NCBI GenBank assembly: GCA_050701635.1
Contig: JBOGDF010000030.1
Location: 1-25,108 of the forward strand
Reading direction: 5' to 3'
Source of the DNA: WHSM01 sp050701635
GTDB lineage: Bacteria > Actinomycetota > Actinomycetes > Mycobacteriales > Micromonosporaceae
Length of the DNA: 25,108 nucleotides
Part shown: positions 15,248 to 23,368 of the stretch, in pieces
How positions within the stretch are numbered: the first letter of the stretch is position 1
Layout: each line of letters begins with the position of its first letter
The notes under the pieces: model-generated
Told to the model about the DNA's origin: nothing
What the model saw: the letters and a program-made list of their open reading frames with translations, nothing else
Databases searched by the model: none
Translations under genes and position numbers: made by a program

Positions 15248-15262
15248 ACATGATGCATCATC
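15221..15262. promoter_or_regulatory. Duplicated MarR operator
   Basis: TGACGCGTCATC (15221-15232) and TGATGCATCATC (15251-15262) are spaced by exactly 30 bp. They differ at two positions that are symmetric in the palindrome TGAYGCRTCA, so the dyad is kept in both. The spacing puts both sites on the same DNA face. MarR is the obvious ligand. Confidence 0.7.
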
Positions 15263-15290
15263 CAATTAGCGCCTCCGGCAGGTGGTAGTC

Positions 15291-15668
15291 GTGAACGTCG
15301 TTCTGTGGATCATCGCTTCCGTACTCGCCGTGCTGTTCCTCGGTGCGGGCGGCGCGAAGCTGGCGCAGCCGAAGCAGAAGCTCGCCGCTTCGCCGGGCAT
15401 GGCCTGGACCGAGGCCTTCTCCCCCGGCGCGATCAAGGCGATCGGGGCCCTGGAGCTGCTGGCCGCGATCGGGCTGGTCCTGCCCGCCGCTCTGGGCGTC
15501 GTCCCGGTTCTGGTGCCGCTGGCCGCCGCGGGGCTCGTACTGTTGATGGTCGGGGCGGCGATAACCCATGTCCGGCGCAGAGAGAACCAGTCGGTCGTGA
15601 TCAATCTGGTGCTGCTGGGTCTGGCCGCTGTGGTGGTGTGGGGCCGCTTCGGGCCGTACGCCTTCTGA
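15291..15668 (+). CDS. DoxX-family membrane protein
   Basis: From GTG 15291 this 125-residue protein has four hydrophobic helices: WIIASVLAVLFLGAGGAKL, ALELLAAIGLVLPAALGVV, PLAAAGLVLLMVGAAITHV, and LVLLGLAAVVVWGRF. It carries the family features LGAGGAKLAQP and IGALELL, and HVRRREN after helix 3. DoxX-like proteins are small inner-membrane proteins linked to quinone or redox metabolism in some bacteria. An in-frame GTG at 15282 is possible, but MNVVLW fits homologues. It lies 40 bp ahead of pirin under the shared MarR-controlled promoter. Confidence 0.9.
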   Translation: MNVVLWIIASVLAVLFLGAGGAKLAQPKQKLAASPGMAWTEAFSPGAIKAIGALELLAAIGLVLPAALGVVPVLVPLAAAGLVLLMVGAAITHVRRRENQSVVINLVLLGLAAVVVWGRFGPYAF

Positions 15669-15708
15669 CACGTCGACAGCAGCTCGATCCCAAGGAAGGG
15701 GAAGCGAC

Positions 15709-16677
15709 ATGCCCGCGATCACCGTCGACGACGTACTCGTCCTCCCGCGCCTGCCCGAGCTCGCGGAGGGAACCGCGTACCGGCCGGTCAGCCGCATGAT
15801 CACCGCGCCCAGCGGCCTGGAGGGTGAAGGCTTCCCGGTACGCCGGGCCTTCGCCGGGGTGCCGCTGTCCGAGCTCGACCCGTTCGTCCACCTCGACCAG
15901 ATGGGCGAGATCGACTACGGCCCGGGCGAGCCGAAGGGCACGCCGTGGCACCCGCACCGCGGGTTCGAAACCGTCACGTACATCATCGACGGGATCTTCG
16001 ACCACCAGGACTCCAACGGCGGCGGAGGCCGGATCACCAACGGCGACACCCAGTGGATGACCGCCGGTGCCGGGATCCTGCACATCGAGGCGCCACCGGA
16101 GAACCTGGTGACCAGCGGTGGCCTGTTCCACGGCACCCAGCTCTGGGTGAACCTGCCGCGCGCCAAGAAGCTGAGCCCGCCCCGCTACCAGGACATCCGC
16201 GGGAAGCAGTCGACGCTGCTGACCACGCCGGACGGCGGCGCGCTGATCCGGGTGATCGCCGGCGAAATCGCCGGGCACCAGGGGCCCGGTGTGACGCATA
16301 CGCCGATCGCGCTCGCCCACATCACCGTCGAGCCCGGCGCACAGGTCGACCTGCCGTGGAACCCCGGGTACAACGCACTGGTGTACGTGCTCGCTGGCAG
16401 CGGCACGGTCGGCGCGGAGCAGCGTCCGATCCAGCTCGGACAGCTCGCCGTACACGGCGAGGGCGACGCGCTGCGCTTCACCGCCGACCCCCGGCAGGAC
16501 TCACACACTCCGAAGCTCGAGCTGTACGTCATGGGCGGGCAGCCGATCCGCGAGCCGGTCGCCCACTACGGCCCGTTCGTGATGAACACCAAGGAAGAGC
16601 TGATCCAAGCCTTCGAGGACTACCAGGCCGGCCGGCTCGGGGTCATCCCCGCGGAACGGGTCCCGCACACCTCCTGA
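15709..16677 (+). CDS. Pirin-family bicupin
   Basis: This 322-residue protein matches pirin. The N-terminal cupin has W80-H81-P82-H83 (TPWHPHRGFETVTYI) and H125-I-E127 (GAGILHIEAPPE). These are the four Fe-binding residues (two His, then His and Glu) of pirins and quercetinase-like YhhW. The C-terminal cupin (from about 200, with HITVEPGAQVDLPW and NALVYVLAGSGTVG) lacks a metal set, as is usual. The YGPFVMNTKEELIQAFEDYQAGRLG tail is the conserved family end. Substrate or regulatory role is unknown; quercetin-type dioxygenase activity is possible. AAGGAAGGGG gives a strong ribosome site. With DoxX and MarR it looks like a phenolic- or quinone-stress operon, which is inference. Confidence 0.95.
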   Translation: MPAITVDDVLVLPRLPELAEGTAYRPVSRMITAPSGLEGEGFPVRRAFAGVPLSELDPFVHLDQMGEIDYGPGEPKGTPWHPHRGFETVTYIIDGIFDHQDSNGGGGRITNGDTQWMTAGAGILHIEAPPENLVTSGGLFHGTQLWVNLPRAKKLSPPRYQDIRGKQSTLLTTPDGGALIRVIAGEIAGHQGPGVTHTPIALAHITVEPGAQVDLPWNPGYNALVYVLAGSGTVGAEQRPIQLGQLAVHGEGDALRFTADPRQDSHTPKLELYVMGGQPIREPVAHYGPFVMNTKEELIQAFEDYQAGRLGVIPAERVPHTS

Positions 16678-16681
16678 CCAG

Positions 16682-16725
16682 GCGCGACGCCGGGCCAGCC
16701 CGCTGGGGCAGGCCCGGCGTTGCGC
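16682..16725 (+). terminator. Terminator after pirin
   Basis: ACGCCGGGCC (16687-16696) pairs with GGCCCGGCGT (16711-16720) across a 14-base loop. GCGC ends on both sides extend the stem past a bulge. It starts 5-10 bp after the pirin stop. No T tract is present. Confidence 0.7.
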
Positions 16726-16844
16726 TGTCCGGTTACCCATCACCTGGCCCGGATGGCTTGCGGAGTCGGAATCCGGGACGCGACGATGATGATCCACGTA
16801 CCGGGAAGAGGCCGGGCGACGACGCTGTGGGGGCGGTCAGACGG

Positions 16845-17258
16845 ATGTCGGAGATCATGGTCCGCGTGCTGGGCGAGGGTGACTTTCTGGTGCCGGCCGA
16901 GCAGGGTGAGCAGCTCCGGGAACGGCTGGCCCACGCCGACACGCTGTCACTGGACGAGCGCAACGCGGCGGTACGCGAGCTGATCGCCGAGGTGATCCGG
17001 GACGGCACCGAGGCGCCGAAGGGTTCCACGCCCGACCTGGTGCTGACGCTGCGGGAAGCCCCCGCGCCCGCGCACCCCCCGCCGCCCCAGCCGCCCCGGC
17101 CGCCCTGGGAAGACGACGGCACGCGCCACTACCGCGACCCCGACGACCCGCGGTACGACCCGCCCAGTCAGCAAGGTCCCGCGGGCGGGTATCCCAGCAG
17201 CGGTACGTGGGGCGAGGCGGGGCGGGACATCGATCCCACCGACCGGCCTCGTGGTTGA
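16845..17258 (+). CDS. PspAA-like domain protein with Pro-rich tail
   Basis: This 137-residue protein has a first part, about residues 5-70, of the pattern IMVRVLGEGDFLVP...L...A.....ERNAAVRELIAEVIRDGTE...STPDLVL. That is the layout of the PspA-associated PspAA domain ('VR.LGEGQ......L..LN.LD', closing 'PSDLVLP'). The last 65 residues are Pro/Asp/Tyr-rich and probably disordered (PPPPQPPRPPWEDD). ATG 16845 fits the domain start; the open frame upstream is not coding. PspAA normally sits directly beside pspA, which is absent here, and a membrane-anchored protein follows at once. A scaffold or adaptor role at the membrane is inferred. No ribosome site is strong. Confidence 0.7.
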   Translation: MSEIMVRVLGEGDFLVPAEQGEQLRERLAHADTLSLDERNAAVRELIAEVIRDGTEAPKGSTPDLVLTLREAPAPAHPPPPQPPRPPWEDDGTRHYRDPDDPRYDPPSQQGPAGGYPSSGTWGEAGRDIDPTDRPRG

Positions 17259-17262
17259 GCCG

Positions 17263-18744
17263 ATGCCCGGGTACGCGATCGGGGTGACCGAGCTCGCCAG
17301 CACGGTCACCACGATCATGGTCGCGGTGTTGACGCTGGTCGCGGCGCTGGTCGTGGTGGTGGGGCTGGTACGCGCGCTCCGGGAGCGGCGGCGCGACCAG
17401 CTGGTGATCGGCGACGTCGCCGCGCTGACCGCCAGGGTGAGCGCCGACGACATCGACGTCGCCGGGCTCTCGCCGCTGCTGCGTCAAGGTGTGCTGCGGT
17501 GGCTCGGCGCGGACCGGCAGAACGCGGAGTGGATCGTCAAAGGGCTGCTCGGCAGCGACGCGGCGCTGGGGCGTACCCCCGTCAAGATCAGTGTGGAGCG
17601 CGCCACCCGGGCGGTGACGACCGCGGTGACCGATTCCCTCGACACGCTTTCCAAGGGGTTGCAGGCGATCGCGCCGGAGCAGGCGGCCGGGCTGGTGGCG
17701 GCGATCGGGTCGCTGCTGCCGACGCCGCGCGGCTCTCTGGTGCGCGCGTATCCGGTGACCCGGGGCGGGTCGGACGCGGTACGGCTCGGGCTCGCCGTGG
17801 AGCTGTCCAGGCTGGACCGTACGCCGATCGCCGCCACCACGTTCTGGCAGCCGCCCGGCGACGGCGCCCGGGCGTACCAGGACGAGATGATCGGGTTGCT
17901 GGAGGTGGCGGCGCGCTGGATCGCGGTACGCCGGGTCGCGTTGCGGCTGATCGCCGCCCCGATCCGGCGGCGGTGGGCGCTGCCGTCGGCCGCCCGGCGC
18001 CGGCACGAGTTGGGCATGCAGCGGCTGTTGGCGAGCGGCCTGACGTTGGTGGCGATGAAGCAGGTGCCGCAGCACGCGCTGGCGTTCGGGGAGGGCGTCG
18101 TCGAGGAGCTGCTGCAGGCGGCCGACGAGCTCGGCACGTACCACCGGCCGTGGGTCACCCTGGGCGGGGTGCACGAGCAGCTCGGCTTCGCGTACCGCCG
18201 GGACGGGGACGAGCGTCAGGCGCGGGTGGAGTTCATCCAGGCCGCGCGCAGCTGGGGCGAGGCGTACCGGCTGCTGCGGGAGAATCCGGGCAGCGGCGTC
18301 CCGCCGGCCGACCTGGACGACGACCTGGCGCTGCTGCGGATCCGGCGGCTGAAGTGTCTGCTGCTCACCGGCGACAGCCGGCGGTACGCCGAGGCGCGCG
18401 CCGAGCTGGGCGACGCGCCCACCGTCCGGGCCGCGCGTACGTTGTTCAGCGCCGCCGTACTGTATGCCCGCGCCGGCACCGTGCTCGACGACAGCTACCT
18501 GGCGCAGGCGTGGCGGATGCTGGGCCTCGCGCTGCTCGCCAGCCACGACGACCTGATCTGGGAGGCGGCACTCGAAGATCCCGAGCTGGAGCCGCTGGTG
18601 GACCGGGCGCGGTTCGTCGACCAGCTGCGCCCGTACCGGCTGGCCGGCACCGGGCGCCCCGACCCGGACGAGCTGATCGCCGCCGCCGTGGCCGCCGCCA
18701 CCGAGCAGCCCGTGTCAGACCCTCGCGCGGCGGGTACGCCGTAA
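17263..18744 (+). CDS. Membrane-anchored protein with TPR-like helices
   Basis: This is about 493 residues from ATG 17263, or 497 from GTG 17251, which would overlap the previous stop. One N-terminal transmembrane helix (about 15-43, TTIMVAVLTLVAALVVVVGLV) is followed by Arg-rich residues and a large cytoplasmic part. This contains an alpha-rich region, then helical hairpins of TPR type: HRPWVTLGGVHEQLGFAYRRDGDERQARVEFIQAARSWGEAYRLL (seen in parts) and further repeats to about 450. A region near 60-200 could be a separate sensor or binding module (RLGLAVELSRLDRTPIA). I recognise no enzyme motif. The position after a PspAA-like gene and before an alpha/beta hydrolase suggests a membrane-associated assembly. 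Confidence 0.8.
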   Translation: MPGYAIGVTELASTVTTIMVAVLTLVAALVVVVGLVRALRERRRDQLVIGDVAALTARVSADDIDVAGLSPLLRQGVLRWLGADRQNAEWIVKGLLGSDAALGRTPVKISVERATRAVTTAVTDSLDTLSKGLQAIAPEQAAGLVAAIGSLLPTPRGSLVRAYPVTRGGSDAVRLGLAVELSRLDRTPIAATTFWQPPGDGARAYQDEMIGLLEVAARWIAVRRVALRLIAAPIRRRWALPSAARRRHELGMQRLLASGLTLVAMKQVPQHALAFGEGVVEELLQAADELGTYHRPWVTLGGVHEQLGFAYRRDGDERQARVEFIQAARSWGEAYRLLRENPGSGVPPADLDDDLALLRIRRLKCLLLTGDSRRYAEARAELGDAPTVRAARTLFSAAVLYARAGTVLDDSYLAQAWRMLGLALLASHDDLIWEAALEDPELEPLVDRARFVDQLRPYRLAGTGRPDPDELIAAAVAAATEQPVSDPRAAGTP

Positions 18745-18761
18745 CCGAGGGGGTGTACGCG

Positions 18762-19460
18762 ATGAGCGTCGAACTGTCGATCCCGGTCGGCGAGGCGACC
18801 GTCGCCGGGGATCTTCACGTACCGGAGTCGCCGTACGGGGTGGTGGTGTTCGCGCACGGCAGCGGCAGCTCGCGGCGCAGCGCGCGCAACCGGATGGTCG
18901 CCGAGCGGCTGCAGGAGCGCGGGTTCGCCACGCTGCTCGCCGACCTGCTCTCGCCGGACGAAGAGCAGGCCGACCAGACCACCGGGAGGCTGCGCTTCGA
19001 CATCGGGCTGCTCGCCGGCCGGCTGGTCGCGATGGTGGACACCGTGAGCCGGCGGTGGGACACCGAAGGGCTCCCGATCGGTGTGTTCGGCGCGAGTACG
19101 GGTGCCGCCGCCGCCCTGATCGCCGCCGCGACCCGACCCGAGACGGTACGCGCGGTGGTGAGCCGCGGTGGCCGTCCCGACCTGGCGGCGTCCGCGCTGG
19201 ACGCGGTGGCGGCGCCGACCCTGCTGATCGTCGGAGGCGACGACACCCAGGTGCTGCGCTGGAACCGGGAGTCGGCGGCCCGGATCCAGGCCGCGTGCCG
19301 GGTGCACGTCGTACCGGGGGCGGGTCATCTGTTCGAGGAGCCGGGCGCGCTCGACCAGGTCGCTGAGCAGGCGGCGGCGTGGTTCGGCACGTACCTGCCG
19401 GCGGTGGCGGACGAGGTGGTGCTCGACGGCTACCCGGACCTGCCAGGCCCGCTCCCCTAA
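18762..19460 (+). CDS. Alpha/beta hydrolase, dienelactone-hydrolase-like
   Basis: This 232-residue protein has the alpha/beta fold: VVVFAHGSGSSRRSARNRMVAERL (oxyanion loop region), nucleophile S112 in GVFGASTGAAAAL (G-x-S-x-G variant GASTG), acid D160 or D161 in LLIVGGDDTQV, and H189 in VPGAGHLFEEPGAL. The triad order and spacing are normal. Similar proteins occur fused to a phosphoribosyltransferase in other actinobacteria; here the hydrolase stands alone. Substrate is unknown, and an ester or lactone is expected. ATG 18762 has AGGGGG upstream and lies 17 bp after the previous stop, so it probably ends the same operon. Confidence 0.9.
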   Translation: MSVELSIPVGEATVAGDLHVPESPYGVVVFAHGSGSSRRSARNRMVAERLQERGFATLLADLLSPDEEQADQTTGRLRFDIGLLAGRLVAMVDTVSRRWDTEGLPIGVFGASTGAAAALIAAATRPETVRAVVSRGGRPDLAASALDAVAAPTLLIVGGDDTQVLRWNRESAARIQAACRVHVVPGAGHLFEEPGALDQVAEQAAAWFGTYLPAVADEVVLDGYPDLPGPLP

Positions 19461-19487
19461 CCGAGGCTTTGGCGCAGGCTGGACTTT

Positions 19488-19501
19488 GGAATGCGCTTTC
19501 C
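19488..19501. promoter_or_regulatory. LacI-type operator upstream of the lacI-family gene
   Basis: GGAATGCGCTTTCC differs at one base from the perfect palindrome GGAAAGCGCTTTCC found at 24526-24539. It lies 80 bp before the LacI start, in the gap after the hydrolase gene. Autoregulation is the natural reading. Confidence 0.65.
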
Positions 19502-19580
19502 GGCGCGCCGCCGGGTCTCCGTCGGTCCGGCTCAGAGCGTGGCATTCTGTCGGTACGACGCGCGCGTACCGGGAGGGACC

Positions 19581-20630
19581 ATGCCGCCAGCGGGACCGGT
19601 CACGCTGACGGACGTCGCGCGGCGTGCCGGGGTCTCGCTCGCCACCGCGTCGCGTGCCCTCCACGGCGGTGACCGCACCGTGGGAGACGCGCTGCGGGAG
19701 CGCGTCCTGGCGGCGGCCGCCGAGCTCGACTACACCCCGAACGCGCAGGCCCAGGCGATGGCGCGGGGGCGTACGGACATGATCGGGCTGCTGGTGCACG
19801 ACATCGCGGACCCCTACTTCTCCTCGATCGCGGCGGGGGTGATCGAGGCCGCCGAGCCGCACGGGCTGCTGGTCACGGTGGCGAGCACCGTACGGCGACC
19901 CGAGCGGGAGCTGCGGTACGTCGCCGCGCTGCGGCGGCAACGCGCGCGGGCGGTGATCCTGGCCGGCAGCCGGGACGACGATCCCGACCTGCTGAGGCGG
20001 CTCGGCGCGGAGCTGACCGGGTTCGCGTCGACCGGGGGACGGGTGGTGCTGATCGGGCAGCGGGCGCTCGGGCTCGACACCGTGGTGGTGGAGAACCGTT
20101 CCGGCGCCCGCGCGCTCGGGCGGGCGTTGCTGGAGCTGGGGCACCGCCGGTTCGGCGTACTGGCGGGGCCGCGGGGGCTGCTGACCGCCCGGGACCGGCT
20201 CGCCGGCTTCCGGGAGGCGCTGCGGCACGCCGGTGCCGAGCTTCCCGACCCGTACGTGATCCACGGCGAATTCACCCGCGACGGCGGCTACGCGGCGATG
20301 TCGCAGCTGCTGGACCGTGCCGCCGACGCCAGCACACCCGGCGCCACCTGTGTGTTCGCGGTGAATGACGTGATGGCGGTGGGGGCGGTCGCGGCGCTGC
20401 GGGATCGCGGCGTACGGGTGCCGGACGAGATCGCGGTGGCCGGCTTCGACGACATCGACACGCTGCACGACATCACGCCCGCGCTGACGACCGTACGGCT
20501 GCCGCTGGAACGGCTCGGCGCCACCGCCGTGGAGCTGATGACCCAGCCGCCGGCCGACCGCCCCCGGCTCCGCCGGATCGCCGGCGAGGTCGTGGTCCGC
20601 GCCAGCACCCCGCCACTGGCCGCGCGCTAG
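19581..20630 (+). CDS. LacI-family transcription regulator
   Basis: This 349-residue protein starts MPPAGPVTLTDVARRAGVS. The LacI helix-turn-helix and hinge are at about 8-60 (VTLTDVARRAGVSLATASRAL, YTPNAQAQAMARG). A periplasmic-binding-like sensor domain follows: IGLLVHDIADPYFSSIAAGV, then VFAVNDVMAVGAVAALRDRGV, VPDEIAVAGFDDID and TTVRLPLERLGATAVELM. GGGAGGG ahead of ATG 19581 and the HTH boundary fix this start. The open frame upstream carries the operator instead. It converges on the sugar operon, with only 7 bp between stops, and both outer promoters carry the same palindrome. It is most likely a sugar-released repressor of that operon and of itself. Confidence 0.94.
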   Translation: MPPAGPVTLTDVARRAGVSLATASRALHGGDRTVGDALRERVLAAAAELDYTPNAQAQAMARGRTDMIGLLVHDIADPYFSSIAAGVIEAAEPHGLLVTVASTVRRPERELRYVAALRRQRARAVILAGSRDDDPDLLRRLGAELTGFASTGGRVVLIGQRALGLDTVVVENRSGARALGRALLELGHRRFGVLAGPRGLLTARDRLAGFREALRHAGAELPDPYVIHGEFTRDGGYAAMSQLLDRAADASTPGATCVFAVNDVMAVGAVAALRDRGVRVPDEIAVAGFDDIDTLHDITPALTTVRLPLERLGATAVELMTQPPADRPRLRRIAGEVVVRASTPPLAAR

Positions 20631-20637
20631 GCGCCGC

Positions 20638-21405
20638 TCAGCCGGCGGTCCGGTCGGCGCCGAGCAGCTCGGCCAGCGTCGCCGCCTCACCGTCCAGCAG
20701 CTCCGGATCATCGTCGGGTACGAACTCCAGCAGCGCGTCCCAGCTCGCGTCCCCAGCGACCGCGAACACCCGCCGCCACAGCTCGCGCCGCTCGGCGAGC
20801 CGCAGCCGCTCCGTCTCGGGCCACCAGGAGAACACGTGCAGCGCGCAGACGCGATCGCGTACCGCCTCCAGGTTGGCGACCGCCTCGTCGTCCGGCGCGC
20901 CCACCGGCGGCTGCCAGTACGTCGACACGTTCGGCTGGTCCACCGCGTCCAGCAGCCGCAGCGTGGAGTCGACCGTGTCGGTCAGCGTGTTGCGGTGGAA
21001 CTCGAACCCCAGCTCGACGCCCTGGTCAGCGGCCCGCTCCGCCGCCTCGCGGGAACGCCGCACCACGGCAGCAACTGCGTCGGGGTCGGCCAAAGCCGAG
21101 CCGAGCGTGCCGGCCCAGATCCGGATCCGCGGCGCCCCGAGCGCCACCGCTCCCGCCAGCACCGGCGCGAACTCCTCCGCCCCGTGCGGCCCCGCCCGGA
21201 AGTAGGACCCGTACGCCGCGACCCGCAGCCCGTACCCGGCGGTGGCGTCGCGTACCTCCGCGAGCCGCGACGCGTCGCCGGATGGGGCGTGCACGTCGGC
21301 GCCCCACTCGATGGTGCGCAGCCCCGCGTCGGCCGCCCGCCGCAACACCTCGTCCCACGGCAACGACCGGTACGTCACCGAACACAACCCCGGTACGCAG
21401 CCCAT
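20638..21405 (-). CDS. Sugar-phosphate isomerase/epimerase-like TIM barrel (first of two)
   Basis: This 255-residue protein of the xylose-isomerase-like AP-endonuclease-2 fold begins GLCSVTYRSLPWDEVLRRAADAGLRTIEWG. It continues with VAAYGSYFRAG, PRIRIWAGTLGS, GVELGFEFHRNTLTDTVDST, NVSTYWQPP, and VCALHVFSWW. In this fold metal is held by Glu, Asp/Gln and His residues on these strands; E in FEFHRN and H in LHVFSW are candidates. The start ATG 21405 overlaps the previous stop (TGATG), so it is the coupled last gene of the operon. Likely reactions are isomerisation, epimerisation or dehydration of an oxidised sugar. It lacks clear similarity in the core motifs to the second paralogue upstream, so the two probably do different steps. 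Confidence 0.87.
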   Translation of the reverse strand: MGCVPGLCSVTYRSLPWDEVLRRAADAGLRTIEWGADVHAPSGDASRLAEVRDATAGYGLRVAAYGSYFRAGPHGAEEFAPVLAGAVALGAPRIRIWAGTLGSALADPDAVAAVVRRSREAAERAADQGVELGFEFHRNTLTDTVDSTLRLLDAVDQPNVSTYWQPPVGAPDDEAVANLEAVRDRVCALHVFSWWPETERLRLAERRELWRRVFAVAGDASWDALLEFVPDDDPELLDGEAATLAELLGADRTAG

Positions 21406-22217
21406 CACGCCGCCAGCGCCAGATACCGGCTGACCATCGTGGCCACCACCTCGTCCGGATCGGTCTCCCACAGCTGCGCGTTGAAGATCTCCACCTCCAC
21501 GTCGCCGCGATAGCCGGCGTCGTCGACGGCTTTGCACAGCGGTACGAAGTCGATGTGCCCGTCCCCGATCATGTCGCGCCCGAGCAGTACGTCCGCCGGC
21601 AATGGTGTGATCCAGTCGGCGAGCTGGAACGACGCGATCCGATCCCCGGCGCGGGCGACCTGGGCGAAGACCTGCGGGTCCCACCAGACGTGGAAGGTGT
21701 CGACCACGACGCCGACCTGCTCCACCGGGAACGGCGCGGCCAGGTCGAGCGCCTGCCCCAGGGTGGAGAGCACCGCGCGGTCGGCGCAGTACATCGGGTG
21801 CAGCGGCTCCAGGGCCAGCCTTACCCCGCGCTCGGCGGCGTACGGGGCCAGCTCGGCGAGCGCGTCGGCGACCCGCTGCCTGGCCCCGGGCAGATCTCGG
21901 GAGCCGGCCGGCAGGCCGCCCACCACCAGCACCAGACACGCCGCGCCCAGCGTGGCCGCCTCGTCGATCGCCCGCCGGTTGTCGTCCAGCGCCGCCATGG
22001 AGCCGTCAGTGAAGAAGCCGCCGCGGCACAGGGACGAGACCCGCAGGCCGGCGTCGCTGACCAGCTTCGCCGCGGCGGCCAGCCCGACGTCGGCCACCGG
22101 TGCACGCCAGAGGCCGATCGCGGGGATGCCGGCGCGTACGCAGCCGCCGACCGCTTCGCGTACCCCCCACTGTTTGGTGGTCATCTGGTTGAGTGAGAGG
22201 CGCGACAGGCCGGTCAT
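21405..22217 (-). CDS. Sugar-phosphate isomerase/epimerase-like TIM barrel (second of two)
   Basis: This 270-residue protein starts MTGLSRLSLNQMTTKQWGV. It has the AP-endonuclease-2-like barrel with metal-site motifs on successive strands: LALEPLHPMYCADRAVL (Glu), VGVVVDTFHVWWDP (Asp and His), IASFQLADW, GDGHIDFVPLCKAV, and EVEIFNAQLW (Glu). This full set resembles hydroxypyruvate isomerase and IolE/IolI-type enzymes. It overlaps the upstream DUF993 gene by ATGA (22214-22217) and the downstream paralogue by TGATG. In the operon it probably isomerises or epimerises a keto-sugar between the oxidation and cleavage steps; that order is inference. Confidence 0.9.
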   Translation of the reverse strand: MTGLSRLSLNQMTTKQWGVREAVGGCVRAGIPAIGLWRAPVADVGLAAAAKLVSDAGLRVSSLCRGGFFTDGSMAALDDNRRAIDEAATLGAACLVLVVGGLPAGSRDLPGARQRVADALAELAPYAAERGVRLALEPLHPMYCADRAVLSTLGQALDLAAPFPVEQVGVVVDTFHVWWDPQVFAQVARAGDRIASFQLADWITPLPADVLLGRDMIGDGHIDFVPLCKAVDDAGYRGDVEVEIFNAQLWETDPDEVVATMVSRYLALAA

Positions 22218-23368
22218 GTCGCGACCCCCGCCGTCGTGAGGTAGGCGCGCATCCGCGCCGCCGCCAGCTCGGGATCCGGGAGCAGCCCGGCGGTGTCGGC
22301 GAGCCGGAAAGCCTCCACCAGATGTGGTACGCCGCGCGCGCTCTGCAGCCCGCCCACCATCGCGAAGCCGGGCTGGTGTCCGGCCAGCCAGGCCAGAAAT
22401 GCGATCCCGGTCTTGTAGTAGTACGTCGGCGCGCCGAACAGGTGCCGGGCCAGCGGCAACGTCGGGGTGAGCGCGGCGTCGTACCCGGCGAGATCGTCCC
22501 GGTCGAGCGCCTGCAACGCCGCCGACGCGGCCGGCGCGATCGCGGCGAACACCCCGAGCAGCGCGTCGCTGGCCGACACCTCGTCGCCGCGGATCAGCTC
22601 CGGGTAGTGCAGGTCGTCGCCGGTGTAGACCCGTACGCCGGCCGGCAGCGCGCGCCGCAGCGCCACCTCGTGCGTGGCGTCCAGCAGCGACACCTTGACG
22701 CCGTCGACCTTCGACGGACACGCGGCGATCAGCTCCAGGAACGACCCGGTCGCGGCGTCGAGGTCGGTGTCGCCCCAGTAGCCGGCCAGCGCCGGATCGA
22801 ACATCGGCCCGAGCCAGTGCAGGATCACGGGGGTACGCACCTGGGCCAGCAGCCGGCCGTACACCTTGTGGTAGTCCCCGGGGCCGCGCGCGAGCCGGGC
22901 GAGCTGCCGGCTGGCCATCAGGATCGGGGTGGCGCCGGCGTCGGTGACCACGTCGAGCTGCTCCTCGTACCCGGCGATGATCTCGTCCAGCGAGCCCACC
23001 TCCGGCGGCAGCTGGTCGGTCCCGGCGCCGGCCGCGAAAGGACCCGAAACCTCTTCGCCGGTACGCCGGATCAGCTCGCGCGCGGTGGGCCAGTCCAGCC
23101 CCATCCCGCGCTGGGCGGTGTCCATCGCCTCCGCGACGCCGAGCCCGTACGACCACAGGTGCTGGCGGAACGCGAGGGTGGCTTCCCAGTCCAGGGCGGC
23201 GGGTGCGCCGGGGGAGTTGTCGGCGTACGGGTCGGGGGCGACGTGGGCGGCGGCGTACCCGATCCGGCTGGTCAGGGGCTCTTTCGGGCGCGGGAAGCCG
23301 GCTGGCTCGCCGAGCGCCCGGTGCTCGCTGGTGCCGTCCGCGCGGGGCAGCCTTATGGTGACACTCAC
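22214..23368 (-). CDS. DUF993 protein, dihydrodipicolinate-synthase-like aldolase fold
   Basis: From GTG 23368 this is 384 residues. DUF993 proteins are predicted TIM barrels related to class I aldolases of the DHDPS family. Motifs seen are GADT-like GAGTDQLPPEVGSLDEII, TDAGATPILMASRQLAR, PVILHWLGPMFDP, VDGVKVSLLD (K225, at the place of the Schiff-base Lys), VYTGDDLHYPELI, FGAPTYYYKTGIAFLAWLAG and FAMVGGLQSARGVPHLVEAF. The usual DHDPS Tyr of Y-N-x-P is H-W-L-G-P here, so substrate and mechanism may differ. It overlaps the oxidoreductase by GTGA and the next gene by ATGA. A retro-aldol cleavage of an oxidised sugar is a reasonable guess from context. No member's activity is known to me. Confidence 0.9.
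   Translation of the reverse strand: MSVTIRLPRADGTSEHRALGEPAGFPRPKEPLTSRIGYAAAHVAPDPYADNSPGAPAALDWEATLAFRQHLWSYGLGVAEAMDTAQRGMGLDWPTARELIRRTGEEVSGPFAAGAGTDQLPPEVGSLDEIIAGYEEQLDVVTDAGATPILMASRQLARLARGPGDYHKVYGRLLAQVRTPVILHWLGPMFDPALAGYWGDTDLDAATGSFLELIAACPSKVDGVKVSLLDATHEVALRRALPAGVRVYTGDDLHYPELIRGDEVSASDALLGVFAAIAPAASAALQALDRDDLAGYDAALTPTLPLARHLFGAPTYYYKTGIAFLAWLAGHQPGFAMVGGLQSARGVPHLVEAFRLADTAGLLPDPELAAARMRAYLTTAGVAT

Noticed and set aside
15945..16844. Upstream extension of the PspAA-like frame across pirin
   Set aside because: It lies out of frame inside the pirin gene and its terminator; the domain starts at 16845.
16855..18546. 563-codon minus-strand open frame over the PspAA/TPR genes
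   Set aside because: Shadow of high-GC coding; repetitive Arg/Gln/Pro composition and no ribosome site.
17499..18761. Upstream extension of the alpha/beta hydrolase frame
   Set aside because: The extension overlaps the TPR-like gene out of frame and is Arg/Gly-rich; ATG 18762 has a good ribosome site and fits the fold.
18495..20711. 738-codon minus-strand open frame across the hydrolase and LacI genes
   Set aside because: Low-complexity Arg/His-rich translation with no motif; both overlapped plus-strand genes have complete catalytic or DNA-binding motifs.
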